Positions 20,317 to 29,683 of a stretch of 41,685 nt of DNA are shown here, one piece after another. The translations under genes were made by a program, and so were the position numbers. Positions within the stretch are counted from its first letter, which is position 1; each line of letters begins with the position of its first letter. The DNA is from SAR86 cluster bacterium (lineage in GTDB: Bacteria > Pseudomonadota > Gammaproteobacteria > Magnimaribacterales > Magnimaribacteraceae), in the NCBI GenBank assembly GCA_029268615.1, contig JAQWNM010000003.1, positions 1 through 41,685 of the forward strand, in the 5' to 3' direction. The notes beneath the pieces were generated by a model that was given only the letters and a program-made list of their open reading frames with translations, did no database searches and had not been told where the DNA came from.

Positions 20317-21669
20317 ATGATTAGGATTAGAAAAGGTTTGAATATTCCCTTAAAGGGCTCCCCAAACAGTGCTGCTGTTACCATGTCTGCTTCGCGATCT
20401 GTTGGTTTGTTAGGAGACGATTATGTCGGAATGAAACCAACTATGCTTGTTTCAGAAGGAGATACAGTTAAAGCAGGTGATATATTATTTGAAGATAAAA
20501 AAAATAAAGGAGTGGTATTTACTTCCCCTGGATCAGGAGAAATTGAATCTATAAATAGAGGTGCCAGAAGATCTTTGCAATCTATAGTCATAAATTTAGA
20601 TAAAGAAGAACATTTTAAAGAGTTTAATTCTTATAAATCTAACGAACTGCATACTATAGATCCTTCTAAGATAAGAGAGCAGTTAATAAATTCAGGTCTA
20701 TGGACTTCTTTCAGAACTAGACCATTTAGTAAAACTCCATCCATAGATTCATTTCCAGAATCTTTGTTTATAAACTGTATGGATACAAATCCCCTTTCTT
20801 TAAATCCTAATGAAGTGATTTCTATAGAAAGAAATAATTTTCATGCTGGCATTTCTATATTAAGTCGTTTCTTAGACTCTAAAATTTATCTTTGCACTTC
20901 AAAAGATTTTAGTTCTGAGGAATTTAAATTTCCAAATGTTCATCATAGAATCTTTGATGGGCCCCATCCTTCAGGTCTATCAGGAACACATATGCATCAT
21001 ATTTCGCCAGCCTCACTAAAAAATATATTGTGGAGCATTAATTATTCTGATGTTATAAATCTTGGTTATTTATTTTTAAATGGAAGAATACCTATACATA
21101 AATATATTAGTCTGTGCGGACCTCAAGTAGAAAGTCCAAGGATATTAAAGGTAAGAATAGGGGCATGCACTGATGAACTTTGTGCGGGCCAATTAAAACT
21201 TTCTGATAATAGAATAATATCTGGATCTGTTATAAATGGCAGAGAGGCTGTAGGACCTTTTGCTTATTTAGGAAAGTTTCATACTCAAGTTTCGGTTCTT
21301 GAAGAGTCTAGTATGGCAGATAGAGAATTCTTGAATTGGATGATGCCAGGCTTAAATAAACATTCTAAACTTTCTTTATTCGCTCATTCTATTTTTCCTA
21401 CAAAATTATTAGGTTTAAAAACACTCATGAATGGAGCAGATAGATCTATAGTGCCAATAGGGATATATGAAGAGGTGCTTCCTTATAATTTGCTTCCTAC
21501 AATACTTTTAAGATATTTAGTTTTAAAGGATACAGAAAAGGTTCAAGCTTTAGGAGGTTTAGAGTTAGACGAAGAAGATCTAGCGCTCTGCAGTTATGTT
21601 TGTCCTAGTAAATATGATTTTGGTTCTATTTTGAGATCAAATCTTTCTTCTATAGAGGCTGAGGGATAA
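20317..21669 (+). CDS. nqrA: Na+-translocating NADH:quinone reductase subunit A
   Basis: NqrA is the peripheral cytoplasmic subunit of the six-subunit sodium pump that oxidises NADH with ubiquinone. The 450-residue protein starts MIRIRKGLNIPLKG, as in the family. It has VSEGDTVKAGDILFEDKK near residue 45, a biotinyl/lipoyl-like fold without the lysine attachment site, and FHTQVSVLEESS and CSYVCPSKYDFG, typical of NqrA. It is the first gene of the operon, with nqrB starting 1 bp after its stop. The GAGAGGG Shine-Dalgarno before the start is among the strongest in the window. Confidence 0.97.
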   Translation: MIRIRKGLNIPLKGSPNSAAVTMSASRSVGLLGDDYVGMKPTMLVSEGDTVKAGDILFEDKKNKGVVFTSPGSGEIESINRGARRSLQSIVINLDKEEHFKEFNSYKSNELHTIDPSKIREQLINSGLWTSFRTRPFSKTPSIDSFPESLFINCMDTNPLSLNPNEVISIERNNFHAGISILSRFLDSKIYLCTSKDFSSEEFKFPNVHHRIFDGPHPSGLSGTHMHHISPASLKNILWSINYSDVINLGYLFLNGRIPIHKYISLCGPQVESPRILKVRIGACTDELCAGQLKLSDNRIISGSVINGREAVGPFAYLGKFHTQVSVLEESSMADREFLNWMMPGLNKHSKLSLFAHSIFPTKLLGLKTLMNGADRSIVPIGIYEEVLPYNLLPTILLRYLVLKDTEKVQALGGLELDEEDLALCSYVCPSKYDFGSILRSNLSSIEAEG

Positions 21670-21670
21670 G

Positions 21671-22873
21671 GTGAAACCATTACGAAATTTTCTTGACAAT
21701 ATAAAACCTAACTTTGGAAAAAATGGAGTTCTTAGTAAATTTTTTCCAATATTTGATGTGCTAGAGAATTTTCTCTACTCATCTGAAAGGAGAACTTTTG
21801 GTCTAATACATGTTCGTGATTCTGCTGATATACAAAAGATTATGGTTGTAGTTTGGGTGGCTGCATGGCCTGCAATGTTTTATGGAATGTATAACATTGG
21901 CTTTCAAGCCCTTTCAGCTATGGAAGTTAATAATATACTACCAAAAGAAGACTGGCACCTCTTCTTTATTAATCTCTTCTGTGAATACGATCCTAATAGT
22001 TTAATAGATTGCTTGTGGTATGGAGCTTGCTTTTTTATACCTATTTATTTAGTAACCTTTATAGTCGGAATTTTATGGGAAATAATTTTCGCAATAGTCA
22101 GAGGTCATGAAGTTAGCGAAGGAGCATTTGTCACCACTATCTTATTTGCTTTATGTTGCCCTCCTGATGCACCATTGTGGCAAGTTGCTTTAGGAATAAG
22201 TTTTGGACTTGTAGTTGGCAAAGAAATATTTGGTGGTACTGGAAAGAATTTCCTCAATCCAGCTCTTATAGGAAGAGCTTTTTTATATTTTGCTTACCCA
22301 GTACATTGGTCTGGTAATTCTGTTTGGGTAGCTTTAGATGGATATAGCTCTCCTACTATATTAGGAATAGGAGCCCAAGAAGGTTTAGAAGGAATTTCTA
22401 TCAGCTATAGTTGGATAGATTCATTTATTGGAAATATTCCAGGCTCCGTTGGAGAAACATCCACTTTATTTATTCTTTTAGGACTTCTCGTCTTGTTATA
22501 TACCAGAATAGCATCATGGAGAATTATTCTAGGAGTGTTATTAGGATCTTTCTTCATGTCTAATATCTTTAACCTGATAGGTTCAAACACTAACCCAATG
22601 TTTTCTTTACCCTTTTATTGGCATATTGTTATAGGAGGATATGCTTTTGGTCTTGTTTTTATGGCTGTAGAGCCTGTTTCAGGATCTCATACAAACTTAG
22701 GAAGATGGTATTATGGTTTTTTAATAGGAATTATGGTTGTTTTAATAAGAGTAATAAATCCTGCTTTTCCAGAAGGTATGATGTTAGCAATTCTTTTTGC
22801 AAACCTTTTTGCTCCCCTTATTGATCATTTTGTTCAAGAGAGAAATATTAAACAAAGATTAAAATCTATATAA
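21671..22873 (+). CDS. nqrB: Na+-NQR subunit B (membrane, covalent FMN)
   Basis: NqrB is the main membrane subunit and carries a covalent FMN and riboflavin. The 400-residue protein has many hydrophobic segments. The conserved GTGKNFLNPALIGRAFLYFA is near residue 195. GSVGETSTLF near residue 258 contains the threonine region where ApbE attaches FMN. The start is GTG with a GAGGG Shine-Dalgarno 5 nt upstream inside the nqrA stop region. It is followed 1 bp later by nqrC. Confidence 0.97.
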   Translation: MKPLRNFLDNIKPNFGKNGVLSKFFPIFDVLENFLYSSERRTFGLIHVRDSADIQKIMVVVWVAAWPAMFYGMYNIGFQALSAMEVNNILPKEDWHLFFINLFCEYDPNSLIDCLWYGACFFIPIYLVTFIVGILWEIIFAIVRGHEVSEGAFVTTILFALCCPPDAPLWQVALGISFGLVVGKEIFGGTGKNFLNPALIGRAFLYFAYPVHWSGNSVWVALDGYSSPTILGIGAQEGLEGISISYSWIDSFIGNIPGSVGETSTLFILLGLLVLLYTRIASWRIILGVLLGSFFMSNIFNLIGSNTNPMFSLPFYWHIVIGGYAFGLVFMAVEPVSGSHTNLGRWYYGFLIGIMVVLIRVINPAFPEGMMLAILFANLFAPLIDHFVQERNIKQRLKSI

Positions 22874-22874
22874 C

Positions 22875-23672
22875 ATGATTAAAAATAATGACACGATTTT
22901 AAAAACTATATTTGTAGCTATAACTCTTTGTCTAATATGCTCAGCCATTATTTCTTCAGCAGCAGTTGGACTTCGGGATATACAAAATGCTAATAAGAAA
23001 TTAGATCAACAGTCTAAAGTTTTAGCATCAGCAGGCCTTTTAGAACAAAATAAATCTATAGAAGAACTGTTTTCTTCTATAGAAGAAAAAATATTAGATT
23101 TAAGAAGTGGTGAATTTGTAGATTCTATGGATTTAGAAAACTTTGATCCAAAGTTACTGGCAAGAAACATTGATACATCAATAGCTTTAAGTTCTGATCA
23201 AGACATTGCGATACTAAAAAGAAGAGAGAATTATCAAAAGATTTTTTTACATTATGACAAAGATCAATTATCTTCTATCATCCTTCCCGTTAGAGGTTAT
23301 GGCCTGTGGGGTACACTTTATGGATATTTAGCATTAAAACCAGATTTGCAAACAATAATTGGTTTAGAGTTCTATGAACATAAAGAAACGCCTGGACTGG
23401 GAGCTGAAGTTGACAACCCAAGGTGGAAGAACATCTGGAAAGGAAAAAAGATTTATGGAGATGAATACAAGGTCTTAATTTCAGTTATAAAAGGAACTGT
23501 TAATAAACAGTCTCAAAATTCTAATTATCAAGTAGATGGACTCTCGGGTGCAACGATAACTAGCAAAGGCGTATCTAATTTACTTTCTTTTTGGCTTGGA
23601 GATTTAGGCTATTTGCCCTTCATTAAAAAAATAAAAAAACGTCTTTCTTCTGAGGAAATTACTAATGTCTAA
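22875..23672 (+). CDS. nqrC: Na+-NQR subunit C (periplasmic FMN)
   Basis: NqrC is anchored by one N-terminal membrane helix ([20 protein letters not shown]) and exposes a flavin domain to the periplasm. The FMN attachment motif SGAT is in [17 protein letters not shown] near residue 235. The preceding [14 protein letters not shown] and [14 protein letters not shown] are conserved NqrC/RnfG segments. The protein is 265 residues, the usual size. Its end overlaps nqrD by 8 bp. Confidence 0.97.
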   Translation: MIKNNDTILKTIFVAITLCLICSAIISSAAVGLRDIQNANKKLDQQSKVLASAGLLEQNKSIEELFSSIEEKILDLRSGEFVDSMDLENFDPKLLARNIDTSIALSSDQDIAILKRRENYQKIFLHYDKDQLSSIILPVRGYGLWGTLYGYLALKPDLQTIIGLEFYEHKETPGLGAEVDNPRWKNIWKGKKIYGDEYKVLISVIKGTVNKQSQNSNYQVDGLSGATITSKGVSNLLSFWLGDLGYLPFIKKIKKRLSSEEITNV

Positions 23673-24333
23673 ATCTAAAGAGGCCCTTATTACGCCTATA
23701 TTCAATGAGAATCCCATAGCACTTCAGATTCTGGGAATTTGCTCAGCTCTTGCAGTAACAAGTAATTTGAAAGTAACTTTAATAATGTGTATTGCCTTAA
23801 CTACCGTTGTCTCTTTTTCAAACCTTTTTGTGTCTATTATCCGTAATCACATACCAACTAATATAAGAATAATAGTTCAAATGACTATAATTTCTTCTTT
23901 AGTTATTTTAGTGGATGAATTATTAAAAGCTTATGACTATGAAAGCAGTAAGACTCTAAGTGTTTTTGTAGGACTAATAATTACTAACTGCATAGTAATG
24001 GGAAGAGCTGAAGCCTATGCTATGCAAAATTCACCATGGCATAGCTTTCTAGATGGACTAGGAAATGGATTAGGCTATAGTGTTATTTTACTGATAGTTG
24101 CATTTTTTCGTGAACTCTTAGGTGCTGGCTCCTTTTTTGGTATAGAGATATTACCATTAGTCCAAAATGGTGGATGGTATCAAGGTAATAATTTTATGCT
24201 CTTGCCAGCTAGTTCATTCTTTATTATTGGATTTCTAATATGGGGTCTTAGGACTTGGAAAACTGCTCAAGTTGAAGAACCTCAATTTAAAATTACTAGA
24301 AATAGTCTAGATGACGACAAAGTAGGCACCTAA
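23665..24333 (+). CDS. nqrD: Na+-NQR subunit D
   Basis: NqrD is a six-helix membrane subunit of 222 residues. Cys26 ([10 protein letters not shown]) and Cys109 ([12 protein letters not shown]) match the two NqrD cysteines that ligate the intramembrane iron site shared with NqrE. The motif [20 protein letters not shown] is diagnostic for NqrD/RnfE. It overlaps nqrC by 8 bp and sits 1 bp before nqrE. Confidence 0.97.
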   Translation: MSKSKEALITPIFNENPIALQILGICSALAVTSNLKVTLIMCIALTTVVSFSNLFVSIIRNHIPTNIRIIVQMTIISSLVILVDELLKAYDYESSKTLSVFVGLIITNCIVMGRAEAYAMQNSPWHSFLDGLGNGLGYSVILLIVAFFRELLGAGSFFGIEILPLVQNGGWYQGNNFMLLPASSFFIIGFLIWGLRTWKTAQVEEPQFKITRNSLDDDKVGT

Positions 24334-24334
24334 G

Positions 24335-24946
24335 ATGTTTGAGTATTATTTAAATTTATTTATAACCTCAATCTTTATTGAAAATATAGCTTTAGCTTTT
24401 TTCCTAGGGATGTGTACCTTTTTAGCAATTTCTAAACAATTAAACTCAGCGATTCAACTTGGAATAACTGTCATAGTGGTATTAACTATCACCGTCCCAA
24501 TAAATAATCTAATTTATACATATGTGTTAAAAGAAGGAGCCTTAAGTTGGATGGGATTACCTAACACAAATTTACAATTTGTAGGCCTCATAAGTTATAT
24601 CGGTATTATTGCAGCAATAGTTCAAATCCTCGAGATGTTTCTTGATAAATATATTCCGGTCCTTTATACAGCTTTAGGAGTATTCTTGCCCTTAATTACA
24701 GTTAATTGCGCAATATTAGGAGCATCTCTTTTTATGGTTGAAAAAAATTATGAGTTTGCGGAAAGTATTATCTATGGATTAGGGGCAGGAACGGGCTGGG
24801 CTTTAGCAATCATAGGACTTGCAGGCATAAGAGAGAGGCTTAAGTATGCGGACATTCCAGACGGATTAGAGGGTTTAGGGATTACATTTATAATTGTTGG
24901 TTTGATGTGTTTTGGTTTTATGTCATTTGGAGGAATAGCACTTTAA
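24335..24946 (+). CDS. nqrE: Na+-NQR subunit E
   Basis: NqrE is the inverted-topology partner of NqrD, with six predicted membrane helices in 203 residues. Cys27 (LGMCTFLA) and Cys125 (VNCAILGAS) are the iron-site ligands on this side. [13 protein letters not shown] and [20 protein letters not shown] are typical of the family. nqrF follows after 3 bp. Confidence 0.97.
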   Translation: MFEYYLNLFITSIFIENIALAFFLGMCTFLAISKQLNSAIQLGITVIVVLTITVPINNLIYTYVLKEGALSWMGLPNTNLQFVGLISYIGIIAAIVQILEMFLDKYIPVLYTALGVFLPLITVNCAILGASLFMVEKNYEFAESIIYGLGAGTGWALAIIGLAGIRERLKYADIPDGLEGLGITFIIVGLMCFGFMSFGGIAL

Positions 24947-24949
24947 AAG

Positions 24950-26188
24950 ATGAATACTTTTTTTGAAAATGAAATAATTTTAGGTGTTTTAGTTTTTACC
25001 TTAGCTGTCAATACTATGGTATTTATTATTCTTGGAGCCCGAAGAGTTTTAGTCTCTACGGGAGAAGTGTCTATTAATATTAATGGTGATGATGATAAAT
25101 CTTTAATGGTTCAAGCTGGTGGTAAGCTTTTACAGACTTTAGCCAATCAAAACTTATTCTTATCTTCTGCTTGCGGTGGCGGTGGCACTTGTGCTCAGTG
25201 CAAGTGTCGAGTGCTTGATGGAGGAGGATCCATTTTACCTACAGAAGAACCACATTTTTCTAATAGAGAAAGAAAAGAAGGCTGGAGACTATCATGTCAA
25301 GTGCCAGTTAAAGATGATATGAAAATTGAAGTTCCCACTGAAGTTTTCGGAGCTAAAAAATGGGATTGTGAAGTTATATCCAATAAGAATGTTGCAACTT
25401 TTATTAAGGAACTAGTTCTGAAATTACCTGAAGGTGAAGATGTTGGTTTTAAAGCAGGAGGCTATGTTCAAATGGAAATTCCTCCTTATTCACTTGACTA
25501 TACCTCTTTCGAAATAGAAAAAGAATACCAAGAAGATTGGGAAAGATTTGGAGTATTTAATAACAGTTCGAGTGTAAATGAATCAGTTATAAGGGCTTAT
25601 TCTATGGCTAACTATCCAGAAGAAAAAGGCATCATGAAATTTAATATTAGAATAGCTAGTCCTCCTCCTGGTACAGAATTTCCACCTGGAGAGATGACTT
25701 CGTATTTATTTAATTTAAAGGAAGGGGATACCCTAAGGATTTTTGGCCCTTTTGGAGATTTTTATGCAGAAGAGAGTGAAAGTGAGATGATCTTTATTGG
25801 AGGAGGAGCAGGTATGGCTCCTATGCGCTCTCATATATTTGATCAACTACTTAGATTAAATTCATCAAGAAAGATTACGTTTTATTATGGAGCAAGAAGT
25901 ATTAGGGAAGTATTTTATGCTGAAGAGTATGATGAGTTAGCTAGAATTCATGAGAATTTTAATTGGCACCTTGCACTGTCTGATCCTTTGCCTGAAGATA
26001 ACTGGGATGGCTATACTGGCTTCATCCATCAAGTAATACATGATAATTATCTAAAAGATCATCCGTCACCTGAAGATTGTGCTTATTATATGTGCGGACC
26101 ACCTATGATGATGGATGCATGTTTCAAGATGCTAGATGACCTAGGGGTGGAACCCGAAGCTATCAAATTTGATGATTTTGGAAGTTAA
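24950..26188 (+). CDS. nqrF: Na+-NQR subunit F (NADH dehydrogenase, 2Fe-2S and FAD)
   Basis: NqrF is the NADH-oxidising entry point. The 412-residue protein has one N-terminal membrane helix (residues ~8-30) and then a 2Fe-2S ferredoxin domain with cysteines in [16 protein letters not shown] and LSCQVPV. The FAD-binding RAYSMANYP is near residue 220. The NADH site is [18 protein letters not shown], and the C-terminus reads [12 protein letters not shown] followed by KFDDFGS. All redox motifs are intact. apbE starts inside its 3' end. Confidence 0.97.
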   Translation: MNTFFENEIILGVLVFTLAVNTMVFIILGARRVLVSTGEVSININGDDDKSLMVQAGGKLLQTLANQNLFLSSACGGGGTCAQCKCRVLDGGGSILPTEEPHFSNRERKEGWRLSCQVPVKDDMKIEVPTEVFGAKKWDCEVISNKNVATFIKELVLKLPEGEDVGFKAGGYVQMEIPPYSLDYTSFEIEKEYQEDWERFGVFNNSSSVNESVIRAYSMANYPEEKGIMKFNIRIASPPPGTEFPPGEMTSYLFNLKEGDTLRIFGPFGDFYAEESESEMIFIGGGAGMAPMRSHIFDQLLRLNSSRKITFYYGARSIREVFYAEEYDELARIHENFNWHLALSDPLPEDNWDGYTGFIHQVIHDNYLKDHPSPEDCAYYMCGPPMMMDACFKMLDDLGVEPEAIKFDDFGS

Positions 26189-27215
26189 TCTTTTTTTTAA
26201 TAATAAAACAAAATTCATTTTCTTAAAAAGAGCGAAGAAGTACTTATTTCTTCTTCTTTTCATGCTTACTTTTGTTGCATGTAATCAAACTATTAATACC
26301 ACCTTTGAAGGCAGCATTATGGGCACTAATTATAAGGTGCTTATTTCTGGAAAAGTTCCAAGCATAGTTAACGAAAAGAGCATCTTTAACGTTATAGACA
26401 AAGTTAATCAAGAAATGTCTACTTATATAGTTAATTCAACAGTAAACGAAATAAATAACGCAAATATAAATGAGTTAATTTATGTTACGCAAGATCTCAT
26501 CAACGTACTTTCCTATGGACAAAAAATTTGTAATTTATCTAAAGGTGCATTTGATGTCTCTATTGGACATATTGTAAATGCCTGGGGTTTTGGACCTTCC
26601 GTTAAAGACGACTCTAAAAATTTAGAACAAATGATATCTAATATTGGATGCAACTCTTTTAAAGTAAATCAAGTAAGTAATTCCATTTTAAAAAATAAAG
26701 ATGTTTCAATAGATCTTTCTGCCATAGCAAAAGGTTATGCGATAGATAAGTTAGCTATTTATTTATCGTCTCATAGCATTGATAACTATCTTATTGAAAT
26801 AGGTGGAGAGATTAGAGTCAAAGGAGATAAAAATGGCGTTACATGGAAAGTAGGAATAGAAAACCCCTTTAATTTTTCTAAACCTCTCATGCTCTTAAAT
26901 AATCAAAATTTTGGTGATTTCTCACTTGCAACATCTGGTTCTTACAGGAATTATAAAATGATAGAAGGAGAAAAAATTTCACACACATTTGATCCTAGAA
27001 CAGGATTATCTGTTAAATCCGACCTTCTTTCAGTAAGCGTAATTCATAATACTGCTATGGAAGCAGATACTTTAGCTACTACTTTAAATGTTCTAGGAGC
27101 AGATAAAGGATTTATTTTTTCTGAAGAAAATAACATTAAAGCTATTTTTGTTATTAAAGAAAATGACTCTCTTATATTTAAGACTTCCTCTGAATACAAT
27201 AGAGTATTAAAATAA
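26172..27215 (+). CDS. apbE: FAD:protein FMN transferase ApbE
   Basis: ApbE attaches FMN covalently to threonines of NqrB and NqrC. I chose the ATG at 26172, which overlaps nqrF by 17 bp; a TTG directly before it (26169) is the only other upstream option. An N-terminal hydrophobic stretch ends in FVACNQ near residue 37, a probable lipoprotein signal with the lipobox cysteine. Family motifs follow: [62 protein letters not shown] and [17 protein letters not shown] (Mg2+ site). Its place directly after nqrF fits its job. Confidence 0.95.
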   Translation: MILEVNLFFNNKTKFIFLKRAKKYLFLLLFMLTFVACNQTINTTFEGSIMGTNYKVLISGKVPSIVNEKSIFNVIDKVNQEMSTYIVNSTVNEINNANINELIYVTQDLINVLSYGQKICNLSKGAFDVSIGHIVNAWGFGPSVKDDSKNLEQMISNIGCNSFKVNQVSNSILKNKDVSIDLSAIAKGYAIDKLAIYLSSHSIDNYLIEIGGEIRVKGDKNGVTWKVGIENPFNFSKPLMLLNNQNFGDFSLATSGSYRNYKMIEGEKISHTFDPRTGLSVKSDLLSVSVIHNTAMEADTLATTLNVLGADKGFIFSEENNIKAIFVIKENDSLIFKTSSEYNRVLK

Positions 27216-27219
27216 GTTC

Positions 27220-27393
27220 ATGACTACGCTTATATTAACATTTATTTTCTTAGTTATATTAGTAGCCTTAATGTCTGTAGGAGTGCTGTTTGGTAGACAA
27301 CCGATAAGTGGATCTTGCGGAGGAATGAAATCAATTGAAGGGCAAATTAACTGTGATTTATGTGGTGGAGATAAATCAAAGTGCATAGAATGA
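27220..27393 (+). CDS. nqrM: Na+-NQR maturation protein NqrM
   Basis: This is a 57-residue protein easily missed by length cut-offs. A single N-terminal membrane helix (TLILTFIFLVILVALMSVGV) is followed by SGSCGGM and CDLCGGDKSKC. The four cysteines (33, 45, 48, 55) are the hallmark of NqrM (DUF539). NqrM is required for assembly of active Na+-NQR, probably by delivering iron to the NqrD/NqrE site. It starts 4 bp after the apbE stop, so it closes the operon. Family, size and context all agree. Confidence 0.95.
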   Translation: MTTLILTFIFLVILVALMSVGVLFGRQPISGSCGGMKSIEGQINCDLCGGDKSKCIE

Positions 27394-27409
27394 TTCTATT
27401 AGTTATCCT

Positions 27410-27436
27410 CTTGTAAAATTTAATTTTAACCATATA
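27410..27436 (+). promoter_or_regulatory. Candidate heat-shock (sigma-32) promoter of hsp20
   Basis: CTTGTAA at 27410-27416 and CCATATA at 27430-27436 are separated by 13 bp. They resemble the sigma-32 elements CTTGAAA and CCCCATNT at the right spacing. A sigma-70 reading is poorer, because the nearest TATAAT (27437-27442) lies 20 bp from TTGTAA. The predicted transcription start, around 27443, is just before the first hairpin of the leader. Confidence 0.4.
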
Positions 27437-27444
27437 TATAATAT

Positions 27445-27493
27445 GGATGCCTAAATAGGGTCCATTTTTATTAACTTGCTTAAATTAAGGAGT
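27445..27493 (+). promoter_or_regulatory. ROSE-like RNA thermometer in the hsp20 leader
   Basis: Two hairpins are visible. The upstream one (27445-27463) pairs GGAU with GUCC and CCU with AGG around an AAAU loop, with one bulged G. The downstream one (27474-27493) pairs ACUU-CUUA with UAAGGAGU around a 3-nt loop, with G27478 bulged and a U-G pair. That buries the AAGGAG ribosome-binding site (27487-27492), 6 nt before the ATG. The UUGCU with a bulged G facing the Shine-Dalgarno is the conserved core of ROSE elements upstream of small heat-shock genes. The fold was derived by hand. Confidence 0.55.
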
Positions 27494-27498
27494 AAATT

Positions 27499-27945
27499 AT
27501 GGTTACAACAATAGAAACTATATGGAGAGATATTTCTCCATACGCCGTAGGATTCGATAGATCTCTCAATGCTTTGTCTTCTCTAGCAAATTCAAAGTCT
27601 CAAACGTCAAACTATCCACCGTATAATATACGAAGAGTTAGTGACGACCAATATACCATTGAACTAGCTTTAGCTGGCTTCGATGAAAAAGATATAGATA
27701 TAGAGCTTGCCGAAGATACCTTGACTATAAAAGGAGAAAAAAAGGATGACATGTCAGAGGGTCTTGTTCACCAAGGTCTGGCTTCAAGAGATTTCATCAA
27801 AAAATTTATACTTTCAGATGATATGATTGTTAAAGGTGCCGCTTTATCTAACGGCATGCTTTATGTTGGTATCGAAAGAATAATACCTGATCATAAAAAA
27901 CCTCAGAAAATAGAATTAACTTCTAAAAAAAATCTTTTGGGATAA
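27499..27945 (+). CDS. Small heat-shock protein, Hsp20/IbpA type
   Basis: This is a cytoplasmic holdase chaperone that binds unfolding proteins. The 148-residue protein has an alpha-crystallin domain from about residue 38 (YNIRRVSDDQYTIELALAGF) through TLTIKGEKK and FILSDDMIVKGAALSNGMLYV near residue 115. The C-terminal tail KPQKIEL holds the I-x-L-type anchor. The N-terminal region (RSLNALSSL) is like IbpA/IbpB. It has a strong AAGGAG ribosome-binding site inside a thermometer-like hairpin and a strong terminator after it, so it is a single-gene unit. It may correspond to ibpA, but I do not separate the paralogues. Confidence 0.95.
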   Translation: MVTTIETIWRDISPYAVGFDRSLNALSSLANSKSQTSNYPPYNIRRVSDDQYTIELALAGFDEKDIDIELAEDTLTIKGEKKDDMSEGLVHQGLASRDFIKKFILSDDMIVKGAALSNGMLYVGIERIIPDHKKPQKIELTSKKNLLG

Positions 27946-27960
27946 TAGGATATTATAAAC

Positions 27961-27989
27961 AAAAGGAAGCTAACTTGCTTCCTTTTTTT
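27961..27989. terminator. Bidirectional rho-independent terminator between hsp20 and aceA
   Basis: A perfect 10-bp stem (AAAAGGAAGC with GCTTCCTTTT) closes a 6-nt loop TAACTT and is followed by further T residues on the plus strand. The complementary A-run upstream gives a U-tract for the minus strand too. It lies between the convergent ends of hsp20 (27945) and aceA (28004) and can serve both. Confidence 0.85.
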
Positions 27990-28003
27990 GTACAACACAT
28001 AAG

Positions 28004-29581
28004 TTAAAATTGATTCATAGTATTATCTTTTCCAGAAGCTTTTAGTGCTGCCTCTCCAGCAAAATATTCTTTGTGATCATCTCCCATATCTGATCCAGCC
28101 ATATTCTGATGCTTAACACAAGCTATCCCTTGTCTTATCTCATTTCTTTGAACACCTTGTACGTATCCCAGCATCCCTTTTTCTCCGAAATATTCTTTAG
28201 CAAGATTGTCGGTAGAAAGAGCCGTCGTATGATATGTTGGTAAGGTTATGAGATGATGAAATATACCAGCTTCTTTTGCTGCATCTGACTGAAAAGTACG
28301 AATTTTTTCATCAGCTTCTAATCCAAGCACAGTTGCATCATATTTTTCATTCATTAGATCATCTCTTTCGTAGTCAGAAATATCTTTCCCATCATCTTGC
28401 ATAGTATCAAATATTTGCTGACGAAAATTTAATGTCCAATTAAAAGAGGGGCTGTTGTTATATACGAGCTTAGCATTTGGCACTTCTTTTCTGATCTCAT
28501 TCATCATCGCACCTATCTGACCTATGTGTGGTTTTTCTGTTTCAATCCAGATTAAATCAGCTCCATTTTGTAAACTTGTAATAGAATCTAAAATACATCT
28601 TTCTTCTCCAGTTCCTTTTTTAAATTGGTATAAATTACTCGGTAAACGTTTGGGTCTAACTAAATTACCATTTTGATTTATAAGTACATCGCCATGGTTC
28701 ATATCCTCTGTATTTACTTCTTCTACATCTAAAAAGGAATTATATTGATCTCCTAAATCTCCAGCTTCATGAGTAATAGCAATTTGCTTAGTTAAACCGG
28801 CTCCTAAGGAATCAGTCCTTGCAACAATAACACCATCATCTACACCCAATTCTAAAAAAGCATATCTAACGGCATTAATTTTAGCCAAAAAGTCTGCATG
28901 AGGAACTGTTACTTTTCCATCTTGATGACCACATTGCTTCTCATCTGATACCTGATTTTCTATCTGAATACAACATGCTCCGGCCTCAATCATCTGCTTT
29001 GCCATTAAATATGTAGCCTCTTCATTACCAAAACCTGCGTCTATGTCAGCTATGATTGGCACAATATGAGTCTCGTAGTCATCAATTTTTCCTTCTATTA
29101 TTGCTTTATCTTCGCTTGCTTCATCAAGATCTCTGAAAAGGGAAGAAAGTTCACGAGCATCTGCTTGTCTTAAAAAAGTGTAAAGTTCATTAATTAAGTT
29201 GGCTACAGAGGTCTTCTCATGCATAGATTGATCAGGCAAAGGCCCGAACTCTGATCTAAGTGCGGCGACCATCCATCCTGATAAATATAAATACTTCTTA
29301 TTATTCGTTCCAAAATGTTTTTTTATAGAAATTAACTTTTGCTGCCCTATAAAACCATGCCAACAACCTAAGGACTGAGTGTAGGAAGATGAATCTGCAT
29401 CATATTCATCCATATCCTTGCGCATAATTGATGCTGTATATTTAGCAATATCAACTCCAGTATTAAATTGATTCTGAAATTTCATCCTTGCTGAGTGCTC
29501 CGGATTAATATTTACGAAGGCTTTCTTTCCTGAATTTTTTAATTTAGAGAATTCTTCAATACAATCTTTATATTTCAACAT
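28004..29581 (-). CDS. aceA: Isocitrate lyase (Pseudomonas-type)
   Basis: This enzyme cleaves isocitrate to succinate and glyoxylate at the start of the glyoxylate shunt. The protein is 525 residues, longer than E. coli AceA (434) and close to the Pseudomonas/Acinetobacter type of about 530. The catalytic loop reads KQCGHQDGKVTVPH with Cys217, rather than the KKCGH of the short type. Mg2+/substrate motifs PIIADIDAGFGNEEATY (~175-191) and VARTDSLGAGL are intact. An AGGATC ribosome-binding site precedes the ATG. purB lies 102 bp upstream with its own terminator. No malate synthase or aceK is in the window. Confidence 0.96.
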   Translation of the reverse strand: MLKYKDCIEEFSKLKNSGKKAFVNINPEHSARMKFQNQFNTGVDIAKYTASIMRKDMDEYDADSSSYTQSLGCWHGFIGQQKLISIKKHFGTNNKKYLYLSGWMVAALRSEFGPLPDQSMHEKTSVANLINELYTFLRQADARELSSLFRDLDEASEDKAIIEGKIDDYETHIVPIIADIDAGFGNEEATYLMAKQMIEAGACCIQIENQVSDEKQCGHQDGKVTVPHADFLAKINAVRYAFLELGVDDGVIVARTDSLGAGLTKQIAITHEAGDLGDQYNSFLDVEEVNTEDMNHGDVLINQNGNLVRPKRLPSNLYQFKKGTGEERCILDSITSLQNGADLIWIETEKPHIGQIGAMMNEIRKEVPNAKLVYNNSPSFNWTLNFRQQIFDTMQDDGKDISDYERDDLMNEKYDATVLGLEADEKIRTFQSDAAKEAGIFHHLITLPTYHTTALSTDNLAKEYFGEKGMLGYVQGVQRNEIRQGIACVKHQNMAGSDMGDDHKEYFAGEAALKASGKDNTMNQF

Positions 29582-29618
29582 AGTGATCCTAAATAATAAT
29601 AAAATAAAACTAAATAAT

Positions 29619-29653
29619 AAAAAACTTGCTTTCTTTTAGAAAGGTCGAAGTTT
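29619..29653 (-). terminator. Rho-independent terminator after purB
   Basis: On the minus strand, AAACTT pairs with AAGTTT and, inside it, CTTTC pairs with GAAAG around a TAAAA loop. The stem has a small asymmetric internal loop. The AAGTTT arm runs into a six-T tract. It sits between the purB stop and the aceA start and should make the two separate transcription units. Confidence 0.6.
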
Positions 29654-29683
29654 AAACAAAGAGGGTAATAAATCAATAAGTTA

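Noticed and set aside
22618-22824. Cys/Arg-rich plus-strand frame inside nqrB
   Set aside because: Out-of-frame reading of conserved NqrB membrane segments.
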